A DNA stretch of 6,731 nucleotides from NCBI GenBank assembly GCA_002325785.1, contig DCSU01000012.1:5652-12382 (forward strand). The letters are read 5' to 3'. This document shows positions 1 to 6,208 of this stretch, in pieces. The position numbers and the translations under genes were made by a program. The notes beneath the pieces were generated by a model. The model was not told the origin of the DNA. It made no database searches and saw nothing but the letters and a program-made list of their open reading frames with translations. Each line of letters starts with the position of its first letter. Within the stretch, counting starts at the first letter, position 1. This DNA is from Bacteroidales bacterium UBA1458 (GTDB lineage Bacteria; Bacteroidota; Bacteroidia; Bacteroidales; VadinHA17).

Positions 1-21
1 TGCCTACTGCCTATTGCCTGA
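1..21. repeat. Degenerate heptamer tandem repeat, three copies, cut by the window edge
   Basis: Three consecutive 7-base units are visible: TGCCTAC, TGCCTAT and TGCCTGA. They share TGCCT and vary in the last two bases. The array starts at the first base of the window, so it may be longer upstream. It lies 5 bases beyond the stop codon of the minus-strand DUF2723 gene, that is, in its 3' flank. No function can be read from it. It may be an intergenic short tandem repeat, and three degenerate copies are weak evidence on their own. Confidence 0.5.
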
Positions 22-26
22 TCTCT

Positions 27-3000
27 TCACTGATTCAAAACAACATACCTGGAGTACAGCTCGTTGAACTTCGCATTGATCTCCTCAGCTGCGGCGGTCT
101 CGCCGTTGTCATGGCACATCTGCATCACCGGTGACACCATCTGCAACGAGTTGGTAATCTCCTGTTCCGCATATAGAGCCACTGAAGGTTTCTGGGCAAG
201 CAGGTAACTGGCACGCTCCAGGTAATAATCTGAAAAACTGCGCGCAAGGTCAACCGCCTTTTCATTGTCGCCCGTGGCAAAGAAGGCAGAGATTATCTCC
301 GTAAAATAGAAGTCATATCCCAATTTCGACACCGGGAAGAGCTCAAGACACCTATCCATTACCGCCGAGGCCCTGGCTGTATCGCCCTCGGCAACCAATG
401 CTCTGGCCAGTTTCGCATGGTTGAGACGGGTTCTTATCACTGTGAGCGTACGGGTATGATAATAATCGATATACACATCCGGGTCAGCGACGCCACCCCA
501 GGCAAAACGGTTCATCATGTTTTCATACAGGATACTTGTGTTAATCCGGCCATAATCAAACCAGCCCTTGTTAACACCCTTGACCGGTACAAGACGGTAG
601 GCGAGGCCTTCAAGCTGGAAGTACTCCTCCAGCCCCATGGCATCATCATGCTGCCCGGCAACAAAATAGATCGGTCTCTCCCAATCGTTGTTGGCAATGA
701 TGTCAAGAACCATCAGCTGGCTCTTCATTATCCATTGACCGTTGAGCTTGATGTCAATATAGGGCACTATTTTGTCCGCATCCTCCGGACTGACAGTACC
801 GTTGGCTAACACCCTGGCGGCGTCAACCGGAATACGTATGGTGCGTGTCGGGATGTACCAGATATCTTCGCCATACATTGACAGCTTGGAGACGTCGCTG
901 TCACTGCTTATAAATTTCATCACCTCTTTGGCGCTTGCAGGTTCGGTGACACGCTCAAAGACAGCTACCTGGTTATTGACACCGTCATAGTACAGTTTCT
1001 TGGGGAGGCTTATGGGAAGAGGTTCGGAGGTGTACGCCTTCATTTTCATCTGGTCAATATACCAGTCTGTATTGAGTAGCATCAGGTTGCATACGCGCAC
1101 GTCGGTACGCATGCCTTCCACCTCCTGGGCATACCAGAGGGGGAATGTGTCATTGTCGCCGCCCGTGAAGATTATTGCCTGGGGCTTGCAGGTATTGAGA
1201 TAGTTAAAGGCCACATCCCTGGCCAGGTACCTTCCGGACCTGTCATGATCATCCCAGTTCTCGGCACCCATCAGCGCCGGCACTGCAGAAAAAGTCAGCA
1301 CGGAGGCAATGACAGCGGCAGGAGTCTCGCCTGTTACCTTTCGCATCAGTTCAAAGAGTGCCAGCACGCCCAGCCCTATCCATACAGTAAATGCATAAAA
1401 TGATGCCGCATAGGCATAGTCGCGCTCACGTGGCTGGTTCGGATATTGATTGAGGTAGACAACTATGGCTACCCCTGTCATCACAAAGAGCAGCACTACG
1501 ATCCACCAGTTTCTCACATCACGGTTGAAATGCCACAGGAAGCCTATCAGGCCCAGCAGCAGAGGCAACAGGAAATATGCATTACGCGAGGGGGCGTTCT
1601 TCATGTCATCAGGCATACCCTTCAGGGAGCCTGTCAGCGTTGCATCTATGAAGTTTATCCCGGTAATAAAGTTTCCGTTGACCGGCCCGCCGTCACTCTG
1701 GATGTCATTCTGCCTGCCGCTGAAGTTCCACATGAAGTACCTCAGGTACATGAAGCCAAACTGGTACCGGAACATGAACTTGAGGTTCTGGCCGAACGTT
1801 GGCACACGAAGAGTGGTTGCCTCGCCCGACTGCGGATCAGTGATCCTTACCGGTTTCCCTTTATTGCCAACATACTCCTCATATATCCTGACGTGGTCAG
1901 GTGAGTCACTCCACATCCTTGGAAATACAGTGGTGAACCTCTCGTCATGCTCACGCACTGTCTCGCGGTTGGTGATCACGTACCTGCCGTCAACAGGATT
2001 ATAAGTAGGTTTGCCCTTGACATAATCGGTCACCGGGGCATTGTAGTATGGACCGTGGAACAGCGGACGCTGGCCGTATTGCTCACGGTTAAGATAATAG
2101 AGCAGGGCGAAGGGGTTGGATGGATTGTTCTCATTCATGGGGGTGTTCGCCGTTGACCTGATTACAATAATGGCAATGGATGAATACCCTATCACAATCA
2201 CCAGCATGGCCGTCATTATAGTGTTAATAGCCACCCGGTTACGATTGGAGAGATACCATGCTCCGAAGATGACGGCGGCAAGGAAAATGATGTTCATGAA
2301 TACCGAATCAGTCAGCAGCCACATTCCGGATAGAAGTAGTGTGGCACCGGTAAGCAGGAACCCCCTCCTTCCGTCTTCATGCGTAAATGAAAACCAGACA
2401 GAGAGGATCAGGGCCGCAATGAACAGTACCAGGTGAATATACATCCCGCTGTTGAAGGGCATGCCCAGGCTGTTGACGAAGAAGAGCTCAAAACTCGATG
2501 TGACCCTGAAGATGCCGGGGATGATACCGTACATTATGAGCACCAGCAGTATCACAGAAACGCCCAGGGAAGCAGCAATCCCTTTCCATGAGAACTCATA
2601 CTTGCGGAAATACCAGATGAAGACAATGGCCGGTATGGCCAGCAGATTAAGCAGGTGCACCCCTATGGAGAGTCCCATCATGAAGGCAATGAGTATTATC
2701 CACCTGTCGGCATGTGGCTCGTCAGCCACATCCTCCCATCTCAGCATGGCCCAGAAGACCACTGCTGTGAAGAGCGATGAGGTGGCATAGACCTCACCCT
2801 CCACGGCTGAGAACCAGAAGGTGTCAGAGAAGGCATATGCCATAGCTCCCGTCAGGCCGGCACCCAGAACGGCAATGATCCTTCCGGTAGTGTAGTCAGA
2901 CTCTTTCTTCAGGAAGATCCTGCGGGCAAGATGGGTGATAGTCCAGAAGAGAAAGAGTATCGTCAGCGCGCTTGCCAGTCCAGACATGGCATTGATCATC

Positions 3001-3233
3001 ATCGCCACTTTGGATGTGTCACCACCAGCGAAATTGGCAAAGAACCTTGCCAGTATCATGAAGAAGGGGGCTCCCGGAGGGTGACCCACCTCCAGTTTAA
3101 AGGCAGAAGCAATGAACTCCCCGCAGTCCCACAGGCTGGTGGTTGGCTCGATGGTCATCAGGTATGTTACCGCTGCGGCTACAAATGCCGTCCAGCCAAG
3201 TATGTTGTCCCAGAGCCTGAATTTTTTTATCAT
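27..3233 (-). CDS. DUF2723 family membrane protein, predicted GT117 (TMEM260-like) glycosyltransferase with TPR-like C-terminus
   Basis: Predicted polytopic inner-membrane glycosyltransferase of 1068 aa. Seen: the N-terminal DUF2723 signature is at residues 29-56, running EPT-SLWDCGEFIA, then KLEVGHPPGAP. About 13-14 hydrophobic segments lie between residues 12 and 655, with a loop domain at about 361-550. A soluble C-terminal part follows, with TGGDNDTFPLWYAQ (690-703) and NDWERPIYF (849-857); NQPRERDYAY (599-608) lies between the last membrane segments. Two TPR-like helical hairpins lie at about 933-965 and 974-1000. Known of the family: the human homologue TMEM260 is a protein O-mannosyltransferase (GT117), and GT-C enzymes use lipid-linked sugar donors with an acidic residue in the first external loop, so D36 or E39 is the candidate. 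Bacterial substrates are not established to my knowledge. The start at 3233 was chosen because it is followed by a lysine-bearing N-terminus and a membrane helix, and has GGAAAA 9 bases upstream. An in-frame ATG at 3311 would add 26 polar residues and run through the likely promoter. The gene is intact and divergent from the gene at 3341. Confidence 0.9.
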   Translation of the reverse strand: MIKKFRLWDNILGWTAFVAAAVTYLMTIEPTTSLWDCGEFIASAFKLEVGHPPGAPFFMILARFFANFAGGDTSKVAMMINAMSGLASALTILFLFWTITHLARRIFLKKESDYTTGRIIAVLGAGLTGAMAYAFSDTFWFSAVEGEVYATSSLFTAVVFWAMLRWEDVADEPHADRWIILIAFMMGLSIGVHLLNLLAIPAIVFIWYFRKYEFSWKGIAASLGVSVILLVLIMYGIIPGIFRVTSSFELFFVNSLGMPFNSGMYIHLVLFIAALILSVWFSFTHEDGRRGFLLTGATLLLSGMWLLTDSVFMNIIFLAAVIFGAWYLSNRNRVAINTIMTAMLVIVIGYSSIAIIVIRSTANTPMNENNPSNPFALLYYLNREQYGQRPLFHGPYYNAPVTDYVKGKPTYNPVDGRYVITNRETVREHDERFTTVFPRMWSDSPDHVRIYEEYVGNKGKPVRITDPQSGEATTLRVPTFGQNLKFMFRYQFGFMYLRYFMWNFSGRQNDIQSDGGPVNGNFITGINFIDATLTGSLKGMPDDMKNAPSRNAYFLLPLLLGLIGFLWHFNRDVRNWWIVVLLFVMTGVAIVVYLNQYPNQPRERDYAYAASFYAFTVWIGLGVLALFELMRKVTGETPAAVIASVLTFSAVPALMGAENWDDHDRSGRYLARDVAFNYLNTCKPQAIIFTGGDNDTFPLWYAQEVEGMRTDVRVCNLMLLNTDWYIDQMKMKAYTSEPLPISLPKKLYYDGVNNQVAVFERVTEPASAKEVMKFISSDSDVSKLSMYGEDIWYIPTRTIRIPVDAARVLANGTVSPEDADKIVPYIDIKLNGQWIMKSQLMVLDIIANNDWERPIYFVAGQHDDAMGLEEYFQLEGLAYRLVPVKGVNKGWFDYGRINTSILYENMMNRFAWGGVADPDVYIDYYHTRTLTVIRTRLNHAKLARALVAEGDTARASAVMDRCLELFPVSKLGYDFYFTEIISAFFATGDNEKAVDLARSFSDYYLERASYLLAQKPSVALYAEQEITNSLQMVSPVMQMCHDNGETAAAEEINAKFNELYSRYVVLNQ

Positions 3234-3242
3234 GATAGTAGA

Positions 3243-3248
3243 TTTTCC
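3243..3248 (-). promoter_or_regulatory. Probable ribosome binding site of the DUF2723 gene
   Basis: On the minus strand the sequence reads GGAAAA, 9 bases before the ATG at 3233, followed by ATA AAA AAA codons. It is a weak purine-rich site, normal for Bacteroidota, where strong Shine-Dalgarno sequences are rare. It supports the start at 3233 over the in-frame ATG at 3311. Confidence 0.4.
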
Positions 3249-3267
3249 GTTCCCGTATAATTCCGCA

Positions 3268-3275
3268 CGAAAATA
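3268..3275 (-). promoter_or_regulatory. Candidate -7 element for the DUF2723 gene
   Basis: The minus strand reads TATTTTCG, one mismatch from the Bacteroidota -7 consensus TANNTTTG, 34 bases upstream of the ATG at 3233. I found no TTTG at the expected -33 spacing, so this is a weak call. If real, it implies a leader of roughly 28 bases and excludes the longer start at 3311. Confidence 0.25.
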
Positions 3276-3317
3276 ATAAGATTTTGCGGTCACGCTGTAG
3301 ATATCAGCCAATTTTGG

Positions 3318-3325
3318 TATTTTTG
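3318..3325 (+). promoter_or_regulatory. Candidate -7 element for the peptidase-barrel gene
   Basis: TATTTTTG matches the Bacteroidota -7 consensus TANNTTTG exactly and lies 15 bases before the ATG at 3341, so the leader would be only about 9-10 bases. A TTTG occurs at 3283-3286, but it is 31 bases away, too far for a standard -33 box. Positional sense and an exact match favour it; the missing -33 and very short leader count against it. Confidence 0.35.
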
Positions 3326-3353
3326 GGCAAACTGCCCTGCATGAGAAAATGCA
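3325..3353 (+). repeat. Two abutting perfect inverted repeats spanning the start of the peptidase-barrel gene
   Basis: GGGCA (3325-3329) and TGCCC (3333-3337) form a perfect 5-bp inverted repeat around AAC. Directly adjoining, TGCAT (3338-3342) and ATGCA (3349-3353) form a second one around GAGAAA. The second places the ATG start codon (3341-3343) partly inside its left arm. As DNA these could be operator half-sites; as RNA they could be small hairpins that hide the start codon. If the -7 element at 3318-3325 is used, much of the first repeat would not be transcribed, so only the second could act in the mRNA. Repeats this short can arise by chance. Confidence 0.35.
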
Positions 3354-6208
3354 CTATTATGTTCTTACTAAGCCTGCTGACGGTTGCGAGGGCAGGCGCG
3401 CAGTACTATGACACCGGTCAGGATCCGGCCTCGCTGAAATGGCGTCAGATTCACACTCCCCACTTCCGGTTAATATTTCCTGTGGATTTTGAAGCAGGCG
3501 CCCAAAACTATGCCTTGCTGCTGGAGCAATCGTACAACAGCCTCTCTGCGCTTTATCCTGACGGTAAAACGAAAATCCCCGTGATCATCCATAACCACTC
3601 CATGTCATCAAACGGTTATGTGAGCTGGGCCCCCAGAAGGATGGAGCTCTTCCCCCTGCCCGGACAGGACAACCTTCCAATGCTGCCGGCTCAACAGCTG
3701 GCTGTTCATGAGACAACCCACGTTCTGCAGCTGGCATCACTCAACAGGAAGGGAGCGGGCCGCGTGCTGAGTTATCTCATCGGGGAACAGGCGGTTGGAC
3801 TAAGCGCCCTTGAGATACCTATATGGGCCTTCGAGGGCGACGCCGTATTTGCGGAGACTGTCACCGGCCTTTCAGGCAGGGGACGCAGCAACGTCTTCAC
3901 ACAGGGAGCCAGGGCACTGGTAACACGTGAACAGGGGATTTATGGCTATGATAAGATGCTGTCAGGCTCATACAGGAACTTCACGCCTGATCATTACGTC
4001 TTCGGCTACCTGATGATGAACCACCTGAGAACAGTCGACAGCAGCGCCTGGACCAGTGCCGTCAGAAAGGTCTCATCGGGTTATCCGTTCAACCCGGTTA
4101 ACAACAGCCTGAGACGTGAGACAGGCCTGACCAAAAGGAGACTTTATGATTCAACCTTCGCCCTGCTTGAAAAAACCTGGAAGGAACGTGATCTCCGGGG
4201 CTTCAGGGAATACACGGCACTCAGCCTTGAAAGAAATAGAGACTATGTTAGCCATTTTACCCCTCACAGGAGTGCTGACGGAAAAATTGTCTCTCTCAGA
4301 ACCTCAATGTCAGACCCCTCACGGTTTGTAATAACTGATACAAATGGTAGGACAGAGCATGTTCTGACCACCACCGGGTATATTTATCCTTACTTTTTTT
4401 CATATTCTGACAGCACTTTAGTGTGGGCAGAACTACATCCTGATATAAGGTGGGATAATCGTGACTATTCGGTGATCAAGCGGATGGATATTGTCGGCGG
4501 ACCCGTGAAACAGCTCACATACCGTACAAGATACACGGCTCCCGACCTCTCACCTGACGGGAAGACAATTGTGGCAGTCTCAACAACTCCTGAGCTGCGC
4601 TGCTCACTGGTCTTGCTCGATGCATTCACCGGCGAGGTGCTGATGGATGTAGTGCCTCCTGAGAATCTGATCCTGCAGCGGCCGGCATGGTCATCTGATG
4701 GCAGTGCGGTGACGGTGGTGACCCTGAACGAAAACGGGGAGGGAATAAGAACATACAGGCCTACAGGGAAGCGATGGACCATTAACATGCCGGAGAGCGT
4801 TACCGATATTATCCAGGCTGAGCTCTTTAATGACACTCTCTACTACCTGGCCCAGGGCGACGGTTCGGATAATATCTACCGACTTGCCGGCGACAGCACT
4901 GTCACACGCGTTACAGCATCACGGTTCGGAATATCAGGGTTCTCGGTAACCGGAGATGAGATACTATTTTCCGAATACAGCGCTGACGGATTTATCATTG
5001 CCTCAGAATATCGTCGGACAGTTGCAGGCCCGGCAGAAAACATGATGCACGGCGTCATCCCGGAAATAGCGCCCATGCCGTCTCCCCGCAATGATGAGCA
5101 ACGGCCAGACCCCCTGATCCCGGAATCAAAACCCTACAGTAAGACGGCTAATCTATTCAACTTCCACAGCTGGTTCCCCTTTTACGGCAACACAGATGAG
5201 ATTCAAACAGATCCGACAGCCATAAGTCCGGGGGTGACTCTGATGTCACAGAACCACCTCAGCACCCTTATATCAACTGTCGGTTATGAGTATAGCGGCG
5301 GAAGCCACTACTTCCACTCAGGAATCAAATGGAGCGGGTGGCACCCCGTGATTGATGCGGATCTGAGGTACGGTGGTGATCAGGTGGTTACCAGGGATAC
5401 GATCACCCGCCCGTTGCCGGATGATCTCCAGGTAGACCTTCAGCTGAATGTCAGCATATATGACCAGTTATTGTTTGCTTACGGTAAATTCAGACAGCTC
5501 CTCATGCCTGCCCTCTATGTCAGTTATCGTAACAGGTACACCTGGTTAAGTGATGAAGAACAATACGATAAGGGAGTTGTTCTTGTCACCGGGCGACTTT
5601 ATTTCTCGAACACCTTCCGGACAGCATACCGCGACATTTTCCCCAGGTGGGGTCAGGTGGCGGATATCAGACTGACGACAGCCCCCTGGGATAAGGATCT
5701 TTACGGTAGCAGGAAATATGCCAGAGGAACGCTTTATCTGCCCGGCCTCATCAGAAACCACAGCCTGGTAGTCAGGGCCGGGTACGAGGATCAGGCTCCC
5801 TTCGGCAAGATGCTTTACAATAATGCCCTTCCCTATCCACGGGGCTATAATGAGACGATCGTTTCTGAAAAGCTGTTCTCCCTCTCTGCAGACTACACCA
5901 TGCCTCTGCTCTATCCTGACATTGCTGCCGGCAGTTTTCTTTACCTGAAGAGGATCAGGGGATCAGCCTTCTTTGACGGCTCTACCGGATGGAATATATA
6001 TAATTACGACACGGGGAGCCTTGATGAGGGTTCAAAAGATTTTGGTTCTTTCGGGGCAGAGCTGCTCGCAGATTTCTACGTGCTGAGGTTTCCCTTTGAG
6101 ATAAGCGCAGGTGCAGGTGCGGGATATATTCCCGGAGAAAACAGGTTCTTTGTAAACGGGGTGTTATCAGTCAACATCTACGGCACGGTCCTGGGAAGAG
6201 AGCGCTGA
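3341..6208 (+). CDS. Exported HExxH metallopeptidase-like / TolB-like propeller / outer-membrane beta-barrel protein
   Basis: A 955-aa predicted outer-membrane protein of unknown function. Seen: a signal peptide with R2-K3, a hydrophobic core to about residue 15, and AGA|Q cleavage near residue 20. A peptidase-like domain spans about 30-300, with HETTH at 123-127 and WAFEGDA at 162-168. H123, E124, H127 and E165 fit the gluzincin HExxH...E zinc site, as in peptidase MA-like proteins. About residues 306-556 carry beta-propeller repeats with TolB-type motifs such as APDLSPDGKTIV and PAWSSDG. A proline-rich linker (557-627) ends in NLFNFHSWFPF. From about 630 to the end, alternating beta strands suggest an outer-membrane barrel; PRGY at 833-836 resembles the Omp85 loop-6 (V/I)RG(F/Y) motif. 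No POTRA domains are seen. ATG 3341 was chosen because it gives a proper signal peptide; a TTG at 3284 adds 19 residues in front of it, and ATG 3359 loses the basic residues. There is no clear Shine-Dalgarno. The gene overlaps the next one by 42 bp at the 3' ends. The domain calls are good; substrate and role are unknown. Confidence 0.85.
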   Translation: MRKCTIMFLLSLLTVARAGAQYYDTGQDPASLKWRQIHTPHFRLIFPVDFEAGAQNYALLLEQSYNSLSALYPDGKTKIPVIIHNHSMSSNGYVSWAPRRMELFPLPGQDNLPMLPAQQLAVHETTHVLQLASLNRKGAGRVLSYLIGEQAVGLSALEIPIWAFEGDAVFAETVTGLSGRGRSNVFTQGARALVTREQGIYGYDKMLSGSYRNFTPDHYVFGYLMMNHLRTVDSSAWTSAVRKVSSGYPFNPVNNSLRRETGLTKRRLYDSTFALLEKTWKERDLRGFREYTALSLERNRDYVSHFTPHRSADGKIVSLRTSMSDPSRFVITDTNGRTEHVLTTTGYIYPYFFSYSDSTLVWAELHPDIRWDNRDYSVIKRMDIVGGPVKQLTYRTRYTAPDLSPDGKTIVAVSTTPELRCSLVLLDAFTGEVLMDVVPPENLILQRPAWSSDGSAVTVVTLNENGEGIRTYRPTGKRWTINMPESVTDIIQAELFNDTLYYLAQGDGSDNIYRLAGDSTVTRVTASRFGISGFSVTGDEILFSEYSADGFIIASEYRRTVAGPAENMMHGVIPEIAPMPSPRNDEQRPDPLIPESKPYSKTANLFNFHSWFPFYGNTDEIQTDPTAISPGVTLMSQNHLSTLISTVGYEYSGGSHYFHSGIKWSGWHPVIDADLRYGGDQVVTRDTITRPLPDDLQVDLQLNVSIYDQLLFAYGKFRQLLMPALYVSYRNRYTWLSDEEQYDKGVVLVTGRLYFSNTFRTAYRDIFPRWGQVADIRLTTAPWDKDLYGSRKYARGTLYLPGLIRNHSLVVRAGYEDQAPFGKMLYNNALPYPRGYNETIVSEKLFSLSADYTMPLLYPDIAAGSFLYLKRIRGSAFFDGSTGWNIYNYDTGSLDEGSKDFGSFGAELLADFYVLRFPFEISAGAGAGYIPGENRFFVNGVLSVNIYGTVLGRER
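6167..6208. other. Convergent 42-bp overlap of two coding regions
   Basis: The plus-strand gene stops with TGA at 6206-6208 and the minus-strand decarboxylase stops with TGA at 6167-6169, so their last 13-14 codons lie on the same DNA. No stem with a T-tract is present between them; any terminator must lie inside the opposite gene. The extreme C-termini (LGRER on one side, AVDVD on the other) are probably unconstrained tails. Confidence 0.85.

Noticed and set aside
417..809. Plus-strand open frame of 130 codons
   Set aside because: It is antisense to the C-terminal region of the DUF2723 protein, whose reading frame is continuous and family-like, and has no domain or start signal of its own.
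1446..2004. Two plus-strand open frames of 152 and 179 codons opposite the DUF2723 gene
   Set aside because: They lie wholly antisense to a clear coding region, show no recognisable domain and overlap each other in different frames; they are shadows of the minus-strand codons.
3222..3228. Seven-A run just after the DUF2723 start codon (and a seven-T run at 4394-4400) as phase-variation tracts
   Set aside because: Seven bases is short for slippage-based switching, and both are explained by ordinary codons (Lys-Lys and Phe-Phe). No second frame that would be put in register was found.
3234..3311. Longer start (ATG at 3311) for the DUF2723 protein
   Set aside because: It adds 26 polar residues not typical of the family, while the ATG at 3233 has a purine-rich site at a suitable distance and an N-terminus directly leading into the first membrane helix.
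3284..3340. Longer start (TTG at 3284) for the peptidase-barrel protein
   Set aside because: It would place 19 extra residues before a well-formed signal peptide that begins exactly at the ATG at 3341, and would cover the candidate promoter.
4465..4836. Minus-strand open frame of 123 codons inside the peptidase-barrel gene
   Set aside because: It lies antisense to the TolB-like propeller repeats, and the residue pattern is an artefact of the complementary strand.
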